Shown: positions 19,432-31,219 of the stretch, piece by piece | Position numbering within the stretch: position 1 is the first letter of the stretch | Layout: each line of letters begins with the position of its first letter | Assembly: GCA_030844895.1 (NCBI GenBank) | Contig: CM061223.1 | Span: 5,132,676-5,196,675, forward strand | Direction of reading: 5' to 3' | Length of the DNA stretch: 64,000 bases | Origin: Ambrosia x helenae | Lineage: Eukaryota > Streptophyta > Magnoliopsida > Asterales > Asteraceae | The notes under the pieces: model-generated | Told to the model about the DNA's origin: nothing | Database searches by the model: none | What the model saw: the letters and a program-made list of their open reading frames with translations, nothing else | Made by a program: the position numbers and the translations under genes

Positions 19432-21256
19432 CTAGCATGAACCCGCACGTTGCGGCGGGACTGCATTACGTTTGGCGGTTACGTTTGGTCAATCATATTG
19501 CGGATGTTGTATGCTATATAAACATACTGATAATGTGTAATATATGTCGGGGAATGTACAATATTATTTATTATTAATTTTACAGTGACACTTATAATCT
19601 TAATTCATCCTCTGTTATTACCCTTTCAAATATTTCAGAAATGTTATAGAAAATTTAGGAACATGTTAATCTTTTTGTATTTCATATATATATATATTCC
19701 TAGCAATAACACTTATATATAGCTAAATTTTATATTAGTGTAATACATAATTTTCCTGAATAACAATAACAATCTTATAAAAATAACAATTGTGTATGAA
19801 ATGATAGGTCATTTTCTAACCAACTTGTTTGTTTGTTTTTTTTTTCTCAATAGAATATACACATATTTTTTCTAGTATCCGTCCATTCATAAAATATATT
19901 CTTATTTAAATAAAGTTCTTATAAAATTTGATCTTCTTCACAACGTACATAAACCTAATATACAATACGATATACCTTTTTTTACCCCAAAGATTTAGAT
20001 GAGTTTCGAGTGGCATGCGTTAAAAGATCGCTTGTAGCAATTGAGTTAAAGGTTTGATTTGTTACTTGGAACCGAGATTACGAGCACTATCACTTGGAAA
20101 AATGAAAGGCAAACACAACCCGTGTCTTAGTTGGAATATAGTTTTCGAAAACAAAAACGGTGGGGTGGACTTATGAAGGAGTGTGTGTTTTTGCGACGCT
20201 GTTGACAGAAGTTTCAAGTCGCCGACGAATTACGATGGTGCAAAACACTAATAAGATGTTGAAGGTTTAAGGAATGGAAAATGTATAACGCATGATCTTT
20301 GTATATACAATCATGAGTTATAATCGGTTACAACTTTTGATCTACGATTGCAAGTAAGTAGATTGTTACGGGTTCTCAAAATAATAGACTTTAAAAACAG
20401 TCATTACCTCTTCGTTTTTATTTCCCGTCGGTTTCACCTGAGTTTCAAGAGAAGAAAACAAACAAAACGTTTTCATCATATGTAAATTTAAGACTTTCCA
20501 TAAACCCATGTAGAGTGATAGTATTGTACCTTTTCAACCTTATAGTTTGTTTTAAATTTTGTTGAACTTTGTACTTTTCTAAACTAAGTAATTTATACTA
20601 TTGTTATTATTTATTTTACAAAACACAATAATAATTCATCGGGTATTAATTCAATAAAAAAATCGACATAGTAAATTAATATTTATTATTTTAAGGGTTT
20701 GGAAATTTCTTATACTACAATTCTACCCCACTATAAAAAAATTGAACGGTAACTTTCTTATAAGTGACCCATTGTCACGACGCCAACCGAAGTCGTCACC
20801 TAGCCAAGGCTGGCCGAACTCCGTGTTCTATCGGATCCAAGCAGGCTTGTCAACCTTGGTGGCGTTCACCTGGAAATTGTACTGCATTCACAAGAGTTGC
20901 CTCGCTGAAGCAACATTCGGATGAAAATCAGGGTGATGCTCAGGATTAAACCTCTTCGGTGGGTTTGTTACCATCATTGCGCACTATTGTCTCACTATTT
21001 GATGCAGATGAGAATCGAACCTGAGTCTCCTAAGGAGAACTCAAGTTTTTCCACTACCTGATCTATAGATCATTGGCCCACTTTAAAAAATGGTAAATGA
21101 CCAATAATAATAATAATAATTTATTATTTTGGATGTTTTAATTAATTGTTGCATTAAATTTGTCTTGCCAATTTAATGAAATTACAATTTTATCCATGAA
21201 GAAGAATATGAAATGACTATTTTGTTCATCTAGCTCCCATTATATAGTAGTATCGA
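19432..21256 (-). mobile_element. Non-autonomous Helitron
   Basis: In minus orientation the 5' end is TCGATACTACTATATAATGGG at 21256 and the 3' end is the hairpin CCCGCCGCAACGTGCGGG then TTCATG and CTAG at 19432. Host bases are A and T as required. 1,825 bp, no Rep/helicase. It shares both ends with the Helitron at 44790-46384. A more GC-rich stretch at 20765-20940 looks like captured genic sequence, but I could not identify it. Confidence 0.75.
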
Positions 21257-21567
21257 TATAGATATAGATATATTAAAAAATATTTTACACACAAAAATAA
21301 GTAAAAGATAAATTTTCTTACATGTAAAGACCACATGACTAGATTTAACCATAAAAATGATTAGTGTCAAAGGACAAACACTGTAACGTTTTAAAAGTTA
21401 AAGATGAATCTCATTAATTTTAAAGGAAAATGACATCCATTAAAATTAGGTATAAACATAAAAGAAAAGAGGGAAATTGGATTTAAATAATTCAAACTAT
21501 TGCTCGTTGGCTGATATCACTCCCCAACTATCACTTTGACTAGAAATACTCCAAAGTTTATATTTTG

Positions 21568-21662
21568 TTTGTTATGTCACCCCCAAACTAAGATGCAAAC
21601 GACTCTTCATCTCCAGAACTTGCCCCTGATTTCAAAATGGGGGTGACATAACAAACAAAGTG
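21568..21662. repeat. Short foldback sequence
   Basis: TTTGTTTGTTATGTCACCCCC at 21568-21588 is mirrored by GGGGGTGACATAACAAACAAA near 21641-21661, with about 50 bp between. Probably a small foldback MITE; no duplication flanking it was identified. Confidence 0.5.
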
Positions 21663-21679
21663 TATATCGATAGTACAAT

Positions 21680-22228
21680 TAGGGGTCTTTTAGGGGTTTT
21701 TTTTTCAGGTTTTGAGTTTTTCGTGTCAGGTTGTTTGGGTTTTTAGTTGGGAAAAAGTGATCCGATAACCGAACCATTTAAAGTTCCGGTCAGTTCGGGT
21801 TTGGGTTATTCATGTTGTTCGGTTTTTGGGTTTAAATGTAATATAGGAAAACAAATGTTTTTTTCTTTTTTTTTCCACAAAATTTATCATGCTATTTAAA
21901 AAATATCATCAAAATTCAAACATTAATTGACAATATGATGTAATAATGTTCAAAAATCCTAAAACTTAATGTTTTAGATACCAAAAACACTAAACCAAAA
22001 CACAGTAATAAAAAAATACATTAGTTGTTTGGGTTTTTTCGGTTTATCGGGTTGGGTTGTTCGGGTTTTTGTCTGGGAAAAAATGACCCGATAACCGAAC
22101 CATGTAAGGTTTGGGTTGGTTGGGTTCCGGTTTATCGGTTTCGGATTTTTCGGGTATTCTCTAATTTAGGTTTGGGTGGCTTCAGATTCTGGTCGGGTTT
22201 TGAGTTTCGGAAAAAATGAACGACCCTA
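21680..22228. mobile_element. hAT MITE
   Basis: Ends TAGGGGTC and GACCCTA, flanked by AGTACAAT (21672-21679) and AGTACAAG (22229-22236), a 7 of 8 match. The interior has a repeated GGGTTTGGGTT/CGGTTTATCGG composition and two copies of a GATAACCGAACCAT block (about 21762 and 22089). Confidence 0.65.
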
Positions 22229-22236
22229 AGTACAAG

Positions 22237-23005
22237 CACCATCAAATTTGAAACCGTATTAGGTTCATACGAAGAAAACCCTAATGTTCATGAAGGTCCC
22301 ACCTTCACCAAAGAGTGTTAAATTTGAGCAACAAGGTCTTGAAGTAATCTTTTTTCCTTCTCCATGAGTTCGAAAACAAATTTTAAAATGTGAATAATTG
22401 TTAATGTACATTTGTTAACTTATAATTTATTGGTAGGTTCTCTCCATCAAGTGAAGGAGCTTGTTAGTGGCCGGCAATAATCAATTTAGATACACGTATC
22501 TTTATTTTCATATTAAGCTCTTTGGATGCTTCCCTTATGGTTTGATGCTTTAAAAATCAATTCCTTCAACAACAGATAAGACAAAATTAACCCTCTTCAT
22601 AGCCAATTTTAAATCCACGTGCTTTATCTATATTATTTTATTAAGGAGGAGTGATGGCCAAGATTGTAATTTTGTCAAGCATCCAACTATTCAAGCAACA
22701 TGTACAATTGAATTATGCTTACATGACGGGGGTAGAATTGGAACTTTATGGACATTTAAGACACTTAGAAGGGTATAATAGTAAATTTAGCATAATCCAA
22801 TACCTCACATCCTAAAATCTTATCCCAATTCTACCCTCATGTCCAACATTTAGAATACAAAATACAACCTATGATGCATCTTAAATGTGAGACCTTTCAA
22901 CCCCTCATAATCATTAACCTATCATAATTATCAACCTTTCATCATCATCATGATCAATTCATTACTAACTTCTTCCTCTTATATATCTATATATTATGTA
23001 TATGG
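22237..23005. other. Unassigned intergenic sequence
   Basis: No gene seen. From 22981 a TATATATCTATATATTATG stretch could serve as a TATA region for the candidate gene that follows. Confidence 0.4.
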
Positions 23006-23405
23006 GGTCAACAACAACAAGAATCACCACATAAATCACCAAACGCAATTCTTTGGTTTCTCACCTCAAAACCTTTCTATCATCACAGGTTCCTTACCGT
23101 ATCTTTCATTTTAGTTATCATTTTCTTTTTCTTTCTCTATGGCATTTCATTAAAGCTTGATACGCAAACATTATTTCTTTCCCGTATCTTTCATTTTATT
23201 TATTGTTTTCTTTTTTTTCTCTATGGCATTTCATTGAAGCTTGATACACAAAGATTGTGATGTTAATTAGTATTTTTTTAGGAATCTTGATTTAATGGGT
23301 CAAATAGTTTTTTTAAACATGAAACTGTGTTAACGGAAAAAAAATGAGTTTGTGGGTTTATGGTGATTAATGATAATTGACAGGTGGGATTAACATTGTC
23401 TCTAA

Positions 23406-25029
23406 ATGGCAAAAGATGGATTCGAGATCACCGGGGATAACGCGAAAGGTCTCATCGTCTCCTTATACTCTTATAAAGATTTTCAAAATCAGAGGTGATT
23501 TTTGTTTTAAGTGCCAATTTTTAAACGTATCAAACATTTTGCTACATGTTGTTTATAAGATTCAATACGTGTTGTCTCTTTATATTTTTATTCCCCTAAT
23601 TTTGATTCTTGACTCTTTAGTACTTTTCTATCATCATGAATTCTATATTTTCTTTGGCAAATATCGATATTTTTATACTATATTATAAAGCATTTGGAAG
23701 GATGACTACAAAATTTAAGTAATTACAATATCTATATCTATATCTATACTATATTATAAAGCATGAGTGAAGGATACCCGTAAAATTTAAGTAAATACAA
23801 CCTTTATTGCTTATAGTACAATGCTTGTTGAAGTCATTTAGGGAGTAAAATTGTCTTTCTACCCAACTATTAAATTGTTGAAGAAATTAATTTAAGCATA
23901 ATTATAAAATTGATGAAGAAATTAACAATAATGTGGTGACTCATTACATTCATAACCTCCATGTCTTTATTATGTTTGTATCAATGTTATAGTCTTATAA
24001 ATATTACTAGTGGGTTGGCCCGCGCGATGCAGCGGGTGTAACCAAAACTCTTTTGTAGAGCACATACTAACCTAACATACCTACTATAAACCTAACCACT
24101 ATTACATGAATATTTCTGAATACCTTTGTTTGAAATTCATTATAAACCAAAGGTTTCTTCTTCGGTTATTGAATCCGATGATCATATAGTTTAGATCAAA
24201 TTAGGCCTGTTTGTGTGTATGAATATAACGTATTAATTTCAGAATTCGAATCGTTACCTCATGATTAAAAACACAACTTTCACTGTTGATTTCTCGATTT
24301 CTATATAGTATGATCAAGTTTATAAAACTCCAAGTTTTTTAAAGTACCCAACTCTATATAAAATGTTATAACATAACATATAACATCATGAATTGTTTTT
24401 TATATGTTTTCTATTTAATATGTTTAAAGTAATTATAAAATTGAATGTCATGTGGTTTCATAAACATCTCATGACTCTTGGCTTTCTTTTAATTAAATAT
24501 GGTGTTTAAAAGACATATTTACCCTTAAAAAGTAGTTATTTTATGCATTATGTGTTGTATCATAGGCATTTAGACTTATACCTCTTAAAATTTAAGAAGA
24601 CCTTAGAAAATGCTTTATAAGATAGCATAGACATAGATATAGATATAGATATAGATATAGATATAGATATAGATATAGATATAGATATAGATATAGATTT
24701 GGTATCTAAATAATGGGGAGACTCTTCACATACATAACTTACATATCTTTCAATTTTTATAGCCTTATAAGTTGTTGTCTTTAATTTGGTATATGAAACA
24801 TATCATTGAATAAAGTTCTCTCTTCCTTCATTCTTTCTTTCCATACATGATGTTTAGAGTATTCTTCTCATGTTTATATAACTTGTATGTAGGTTGCTAC
24901 TATATTGTTATTTTCCAACACGTTATTAACACGAGTTTTTTTGTTGCTCTTTGTTTTAGCAATCTTAATAATGCAGTCTTAAAATCGTATTTGAAGGAGC
25001 GCAAACAGGCTGAAAAGTATGATACATGA
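23406..25029 (+). CDS. Candidate small two-exon gene, 52 residues, unknown function
   Basis: Exon 1 (23406-23494) begins MAKDGFEITGDNAKG and ends in KDFQNQ, with a GTGATT donor. Exon 2 (24960-25029) follows a TTTGTTTTAG acceptor and reads NLNNAVLKSYLKERKQAEKY to a TGA. Joining them keeps frame exactly and gives 52 residues, rich in K and E towards the end, without signal peptide or membrane segment. A 5'UTR with an intron ending TTGACAG at about 23382 is plausible, with a TATA-like stretch near 22981. I recognise no family. The 1,465-nt intron holds Helitron sequence, and exon 2 starts exactly where similarity between two Helitron copies ends. Alternatives are a captured fragment or a chance pairing of splice sites. 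Confidence 0.4.
24007..24697 (-). mobile_element. Nested Helitron
   Basis: In minus orientation the 3' end is the hairpin CCCGCTGCATCGCGCGGG then CCAACCCA and CTAG at 24007. The 5' end lies in an expanded AGATAT microsatellite (about 24627-24697). Compared with the related copy at 25745-25790, it interrupts the sequence CTTATAAATA...TTTGGTAT, which shows it inserted into the surrounding Helitron sequence. Confidence 0.65.
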
Positions 25030-25534
25030 AGATCAAGTGGTGAAACCATGTATTACATGTTGCCAGCAAAACAAGATAGTTTTAATGAAACCGACATTTC
25101 TTCTGCCTAACAAGTTATTAAATTTAGAATCATTAGTACTAGGTTTGTTTTTGAAGTCACTTAATTCTTAGTTTCTTGCTTAAATACTATGTTTTACTTG
25201 TAATGTAAACCACTGAGTTTTTACTATAATCACACTTATACATACATTCATATTCTTTTCACAGCTAATTCTTTTATCATTAATTTTGAAGTTGTGTTTA
25301 TATATAGTTGATGAATTCGGATACTTTTGTAAACAAAATAATATTAACCCCACGAGATATGTAAAATAACAAGTTAATAAATTTGCATAAAAAAATTCGT
25401 GTCTAAAATTTGTAGCAAAGACCATAGTTAAAAATACCTAGCAGAAATGGTAATTAACATTTTTATAGCAAAAACCGTGTATAAAAATCCATAAGCAAAC
25501 ATTTTTGTAGCAAATTCTATAGCAAACATTTTGG

Positions 25535-26107
25535 TATTAAGTAAATACAACATTTATTGCTTATAGTACAATGTTTGTAAGTCATTTAGCGGTAAAATTG
25601 TCTTTCTACCTAAATATTAAATTGTTGAAGAAATTCATTTAACCGTAATTATAAAATTGACGAGGAAATTAACAATAATGTAGTGACTTTTTACATTCAT
25701 AACCTCCATGTCTTTATTACGTTTGTATCAATATTATAATCTTATAAATAGTGGTCATGTATTTGGTATATAAATAATGCGGTGACTCTTCACATACATA
25801 ACTTACATATCTTTCAATGTTTATAGACGTATAAATAGTGGTCCTTTATTTGGTAACTAACTTGTTGTACTAACATGGAGGTCATGGGTTCAATACCCAC
25901 TAACAACTAACATTAGAAGAAATTTGGCCGTTCAAAAAAAAATTGGTATATGAAACATATCAATGAATAAATTTCTCTTTTCCTTTATCCTTTCTTTCCA
26001 AACATGATGTCTAGAGTCTTCTTCTCATGTTTATATGACTTGTACGTTGGTTGCTACTAGACTTTTATTTTCTAACACGTTATTAGCACGAGTTTTCTTG
26101 TTGCTCT
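25535..26107 (+). repeat. Second copy of Helitron 5' region
   Basis: Similar throughout to 23787-24006 plus 24698-24957, allowing for the nested Helitron in one copy and a small SINE in the other. Similarity stops at the TTGTTGCTCTTCGTTTT block. Just upstream (25425-25530) is a run of five or six TAGCAAA-type motifs. Confidence 0.75.
25852..25943 (+). mobile_element. Short tRNA-related SINE
   Basis: Contains GGGTTCAATACCCAC, a B-box/T-arm-like sequence, and ends in an A-rich tail. It interrupts TTTATTTGGT / TTGGTATATGAAAC, which is continuous in the related copy near 24785. About 92 bp. Confidence 0.55.
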
Positions 26108-26823
26108 TCGTTTTTTTTCCCACTTTGAATCCATGGTCTAACCTCGCCTTGTGCCAATACGTTTACATAACAATGTAAAAATATAATTGTCACATGTATG
26201 TTGCTGTTATAACCACTGGAATCAAAAGTGATTAGAAATCACAATCAATCTAATCCATCTCCATTCACAATTCAAGTAATAAATACATACCTTTTTCTTT
26301 GTGATGTATATACATAAAATACGAAAGAACAATTTTAGACACATTTACTGATTTGTGTAAATTTTTTCTTCAATTTTAGATTATTTTTTTATTCAGACCT
26401 ACCTTATTTCCCTTGCAAAATTGGTTATGTTGTATTTTTTTTAATGATTTTTGTATGGTAGGATGTAAATTAAAAAAAAAGGTTGTTTTATTATAGCTAT
26501 CTAATAATCAATCAAAATTTTAGTAGCATAATTTGTTCCCATTATTGGTTGCTAATCATAATTTGAGTATAGAAGGTGAGGGGTTGCTTGGTTACGTTAG
26601 TATTACAAACGGAGGCCAACGATTTTAATGGTCTGTTTTTTCTCTTTTATTGTTAATCTCAAATACTATTAAAATTTTTTAAAAGCCAATTGTTTTTTCA
26701 CTCAAATTGAATGAATTAGTAATAGAGATTTTATTAAAAAATTTGAATTCCGGTCTGGTTCATCCGGAGCTTGAAATGTTTTGATTTTTTTAATTTAGAA
26801 GGTAGAGATGAATAAAGATATGG

Positions 26824-26887
26824 ACCAGTAATGACACCATGGCATAATTTGATATTGACCAGTAATGACACCATGGCATAATTTTTT
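26824..26887. repeat. Tandem repeat of a 28-bp unit
   Basis: GACCAGTAATGACACCATGG is repeated with the following CATAATTT at 26824 and 26859. Confidence 0.8.
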
Positions 26888-27126
26888 GTCGTCTTCTCAA
26901 CCAAGTTAGTAGTTTGTTAACTAATTAATAGTTTATTTATATTTATTTTCTACAAGTCCAAGAACCATCTTAAAAATAAAATCCATTAACAATATATTTA
27001 CTAGATCTAGCACACCTTTAAAAATCAAATACTACACAATATATCATGAGAGAATCGATAAACTAACAGTAACGAATATCGCGCGACAAATTGTCTTCCC
27101 GCAGCAACGCGCGGGTTCCCCACTAG

Positions 27127-27889
27127 TTATAATAATAACAATATGAACATTAGTATTAGTATTACTAATAATATTATTATTAGTATTATTTTTTCTAACT
27201 TTTGTCATTAATAAGAAATTAAAAAACACGAAACTGAGGGGACGTATAAATAAATAGTGAGTTTACCCGCACGTTGCAACGGGATTTAAAAACGGATTGC
27301 AATACAAAATCATGATATTGTACAAAACTTGAAATTGTTGATTTAATTATACAAATGTTGGGCTTTTGAAATAGTCATTCTGAAATATATACTCAAAGGC
27401 TTGAAGTTGATTGGACAAACTTACCATTTCTCATCTAATATGCACACGATTTTACATGTATTAATAGAGTAAAATCAAATGTTAAGTGTTTAATATGTAA
27501 TTCTCACCATATCTTAAGGCATGTTCAAAGTTATTTCATCATTTACTTACAAATAAGACATGTTTACTGAAATTTTAGTTGCGTTTAAACATATATCAGA
27601 TCACCCTTGGGCTTTGGGATTAATTTTATGAATTTTTAATACGTTTTCCTTAGTTTGATATCTGCTTATTTAATTGACACTGTAAGGAACACCAATGAAA
27701 TATTATAATAAATGAAGAATAAACATACATGTGTATGGACTTTATGTAGATCAAGAAAAACCTTGCTTAGATTAAAAAACAATATTGCTTCAACATATTA
27801 ATATATGGATAGTGAAAATAAAAGTCAAAAACTAAAATTACATAAAAGAGTGTAAATTGTACTGAAAATAGAAACCTACAAATGAAGAA
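27127..27889. other. No gene seen; possible degraded Helitron end
   Basis: AT-rich. At 27255-27285 the plus strand reads TTTACCCGCACGTTGCAACGGG, which on the minus strand looks like a Helitron 3' hairpin, but the terminal CTAG is absent. No partner end was found. Confidence 0.35.
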
Positions 27890-28267
27890 ATGAGGTTTCA
27901 AATTACAAATATGGCCCTTGTGGTTTGCCACAAGGATGCGTCGAACGACCCCGAAATTCAACTCCCCCCCCCCCCCCGGGACGATGGGTCGACCTTCCCC
28001 CCTGAGGGGTTTTGGGCTCGGGTGTTTAGCGACTTCCGTGAACACGTTGGCAACAACACAACTAAGACTGTCCGTGACCTCCAGTTCAAGTGGGGCGACC
28101 TCAACATCAAATGTGAGAGGTGGACCACCCTATTCGAGCAACAAGTGACGGACGATCCGGAGCTTGACGAGGAGTTGGCTATCGAATTCGCTCAATATGA
28201 GTATGAGGTTCGATACGGCAACGCTTTCGACCAAGTCGAGGCATGGCGAATGTTGCGCCAACTTTAA
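27890..28267 (+). CDS. Myb/trihelix-like protein, transposon-associated
   Basis: 125 residues. After a proline-rich start comes FWARVFSDFREHVG, then TVRDLQFKWGDLNIKCERW, and near the end FDQVEAWRMLRQL. The pattern of FW...F...V, then R(S/D)LxxKWxxLxxKC, then FxxVxxWxxLR is that of Myb/SANT- or trihelix-like proteins abundant in plant genomes and common as accessory proteins of PIF/Harbinger transposons. A diverged relative with an internal stop lies at 52414-52764. The first about 15 residues (MRFQITNMALVVCHKDASN) probably come from repeat sequence, so the true start is uncertain. It may be intact but is likely transposon-derived. Confidence 0.5.
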   Translation: MRFQITNMALVVCHKDASNDPEIQLPPPPRDDGSTFPPEGFWARVFSDFREHVGNNTTKTVRDLQFKWGDLNIKCERWTTLFEQQVTDDPELDEELAIEFAQYEYEVRYGNAFDQVEAWRMLRQL

Positions 28268-28489
28268 GTGTTTTTCCTTGTTTTTAATGTATGTTTTTAG
28301 TATTTATTAATGCAAGGTTTTTTTTTATTTACTTTACATTCTAATAAACATACGGTTAATACAAAACCCTAAATAAATAAATGTTATACATATAAAACAA
28401 ACGGTAAAAATAAAGAACACAAAACACACGGGGGTTAAACTGAAAATTTTGCATTTTATAAAAACCAACAAACCAACCGGTACCAGCAC

Positions 28490-28610
28490 GGTAAACATAA
28501 CCAGCAAAACGGTCCACGGGACCACTACCAGCGTGGGTGGCGGCGGTGTTACCGTGCTGGTAGTTGGTACCCGTGGACAATTCGGTAGGCGCCCCGTCCC
28601 CCCTAATATA
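28490..28610. repeat. Dispersed repeat shared with 57830-58115
   Basis: CACGGGACCACTACCAGCGT through GGTGTTACCGTGCTGGTAGT to GGTAGGCGCCCCGTCC closely matches 57831-57867 plus 58055-58115, where a hAT MITE has inserted. The end CCCCCCTAAT may be a terminal repeat of an unidentified DNA transposon that could include the ORF at 27890-28267. Confidence 0.55.
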
Positions 28611-28619
28611 ACAAACAAT

Positions 28620-29164
28620 TTATATCTTTTACGTTGTTACGAATTTAGGTAATGACCTTTTGGCGTAGTGGCGAAGGTAGCCTTTATGGAGGGGTTACGC
28701 TACTCCTCAACTTTTCTGGCGTAGTATAAAATTTTATTTATTTTTATATGTTTTTTTGTATTACGTTACCTTTGAAATTATATTAATGCTATCCTTCAAC
28801 TTTTTAAAATCCTAAAACACTCTAAAAGTTTATTATTAGCCCAACATAAAAAAATGCTAAAAGCTCAAAATGTACACATTAGGGTGCAGACATGACTAAT
28901 AAATTGGCAACTCCATCAATACAAAAAGATATTATCAATTGTTTCGTCTACATTGTATGAAAGTACGGTAAAAATATATGAAAGTTACCTCTAAAATATT
29001 GGTCCAGATCCGTCATTATGTTGGTGAATCTTTTAAAACTTAAAGTCTTGTTCTTTAATTTTGTATTTTTAAGTGATCAGATTCATGCTTTAATTAGTTG
29101 ACACAGTTTAACACAGATATAACAGATCATAGAAGCTAAAGTAATAATAGAAAATACATACAAT
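28620..29164. other. No gene seen
   Basis: AT-rich, with an inverted pair of TGGCGTAG motifs at about 28661-28720 that may be a tiny foldback. Confidence 0.4.
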
Positions 29165-29310
29165 TTACTTATATGATATTTTTTGAACGGCAAGAAACAA
29201 CGTGCTAATCATCGTGACATCAGGCCGTTCGAACGCACGACAGTGAAATAATTGGTAAAACCTCGTCTCCCGTCCGAGTCGAACCGGCGCCACCCGTATT
29301 CGCTCTCACC
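29165..29310 (-). mobile_element. SINE fragment
   Basis: Minus strand: GGCGCCGGTTCGACTCGGAC gives a B-box-like sequence, followed by CGAGGTTTTACCAATT and CACTGTCGTGCGTTCGAACG. The same block order occurs at 30421-30690 and 57270-57345, defining a SINE family. Confidence 0.55.
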
Positions 29311-30420
29311 AGGATGCCGCAGAAAATAATAAGAAGAGTGGGAATCAAACCTGTCGTCCAGCTCTATTTGTACTACTAATATAGCCATCCGTAGATAGAA
29401 TATGGTACAGTTAAAGGTTGTCGCATAGAATTATAAACTGATTGCAATATAAGTCTAGTAGTTGATAGTCTTAAGTTGCACAAATCTATGTTGAATATTC
29501 TTCACACATTGGTCATGCGTTATTCGTTGTTGAAAGCCTTCGGATCTAGCTTATAGCCAACGTAGAGCTTTAACTTTACCAAAGTAAAAGTTTAAATCTC
29601 ATGTTAAACATTAAGCTACTCAATATATATAAGTTGATATGAAAGTTGTATCATTGTCATTAGTTTAAGCAAAGAATAAAAATTCAAAGCCTTCACATCA
29701 ACTTATATTGAGTGTTAGTGTTGTTTAAAAAAATCAAGTTGGTCAAGAGCTCAAGATTTCAACTTATGGAAGAGGCAACGCCAAAGTGATAAGGGGACTA
29801 GGTGACGTGAAGGGACTTACCCTTCCCTCTCCACTCCCCCACTACGAAAAAGATTTATACGTTAAAGAAACAAATAAAATACATTGATTGTTGCTGATAT
29901 ATATATATATATATATTTTTTACACAACATGAAAATCCAAATTTGCAAAAATAAAAAATAAAAAATAACAAATATTTCTAAATACCTAGGTTTTTATGAT
30001 TTTTAAACAAGTCAATAATAGCTAAACCACTAAACAAAATGATTTGTGTTCGAGAGTTTATGAAAAATGTGTGAAGGAAATGATTCAAAGAGAATATAGA
30101 AGCAATCGTGAGGAGCACATGGATTATGCAAGTAGCCGCTAACTTCCTTTCCACCCTGTCTTTATGTCCATTTCTTGCCACATCACCATCCAATCGGTCA
30201 CCTCCACCTCATCAACCACATCCCCTCCTCCATTCTACGGCTCAGATCACTTCTCGTCAATAATCCAACGGTCTTCACTCTTCTTCCAGATCCTTCCTAC
30301 CCAAGATTACCGTAAATAAAATTACAAACCGACAACAAAAAACATTAAAGCCTCATTAACCTTTTTTATGTTAAGTATTTGTTTCATATATCCGTTTTAG
30401 ATAAATAAATGCAAGCGTTA
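29311..30420. other. Intergenic, no gene seen
   Basis: AT-rich with an AT dinucleotide run at about 29899-29917. The open frames are not convincing. Confidence 0.4.
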
Positions 30421-30690
30421 TTTTTTATTTTATTTTATTTTTTTTTTATTTTTTTTTTATCGGTGAACAACTGTGTGGCAACCACCCTTGCGGGGCGCCG
30501 TGCCCAAGAATCGACTACTCGACCTCCAGCAGCCCCCACCTTCTCCGGATGCGCGGAAACCCGAGCCCCAGCCGTCCGAAGGCACGACAATGTTATAGAA
30601 CTCGGTAAAACCTCGCCACCGTCAGATTCGAACCGGTGCCACCCGTATTCGATTTTCACCCGGATACCAAACTATAAATGTTGCAAATGG
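30421..30690 (-). mobile_element. tRNA-related SINE
   Basis: In minus orientation: CACCGGTTCGAATCTGACGG (B box), CGAGGTTTTACCGAGTTC, CATTGTCGTGCCTTCGGACG, a GC-rich body and an A tail seen as the T run 30421-30459. Same family as 29165-29310 and 57131-57457. Confidence 0.65.
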
Positions 30691-30999
30691 GGATTTAACC
30701 AAAATGAAAATCTTATAAGTATAAAGTATGTCTCCGATTAAAAAAATTGAAAATTAAATAATAGAAAAAAAAAAAGATAAAATAATTACATGTTAAGTTA
30801 AATTATGGATTGATGGAAAAAGGAAGCCTGACCCACACCTCCACTCCACTCCACTCCACGCCCTGTAGCCATACTCACGGAAGAGCCCCTCAAGCCTTGA
30901 AGGGAGAGGGGTTCTAATTTCTACGCTCTTTTTAGCTGAGTTTGTCTCAGCTGCAAAACGATAATGTATAGTCTTATACGCAGCATACGACAATGATCA

Positions 31000-31219
31000 G
31001 CCAATGATCTCCAGTTCAGTTGGTTTGAGGTGAGAAGGTTTACTTCTTTATAGAGGGTTCTCGTCCAGGGTTGGTCACAGGTTCGATTCTCGTCCATCGA
31101 AAAATCATACCCATTAAGGTTGAAAGGGCCCGACGTGTGGGAAGACTCGAACTTGTTACCCGGAGGTTGTTAGGACTAGGATTTCATCGTTGAACTACGC
31201 CTTTCAAATTTTTTTTTTT
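31000..31219 (+). mobile_element. SINE with target-site duplication
   Basis: Flanked by GACAATGATCA at 30989-30999 and 31220-31230. Plus strand has CAGTTCAGTTGGTTTGAG (A-box-like) and CACAGGTTCGATTCTCGTCC (B box); the tail is a T run. A second B-box-like sequence lies on the minus strand at about 31143-31160. The 11-bp duplication shows insertion by target-primed reverse transcription. Confidence 0.75.

Larger units (their letters stand above)
23743..27126 (+). mobile_element. Helitron (composite)
   Basis: 5' end TCTATACTATATTATAAAGC preceded by A at 23742; 3' end is hairpin CCCGCAGCAACGCGCGGG at 27099-27116, then TTCCC and CTAG at 27123-27126, followed by T. A second 5'-like start, TATACTATATTATAAAGC, lies at about 23677, so an older Helitron was probably hit by this one. 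Within the span, 23787-24957 and 25535-26107 are diverged copies of the same 5' region, so the unit may be two Helitrons rather than one. No Rep/helicase seen. Confidence 0.55.

Noticed and set aside
20742..20949. Two overlapping 60-residue frames in GC-richer sequence
   Set aside because: Possibly captured genic DNA within a Helitron, but no recognisable motif on either strand, so no gene was called.
23677..23742. A separate complete Helitron starting at 23677
   Set aside because: Only the 5' end is visible; no second CTAG end could be assigned to it, so it is mentioned only as a remnant.
24627..24697. CRISPR-like or telomere-like array
   Set aside because: It is a plain AGATAT microsatellite without spacers.
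30409..30741. 110-residue frame
   Set aside because: It reads through the poly(T) tail and body of a minus-strand SINE.
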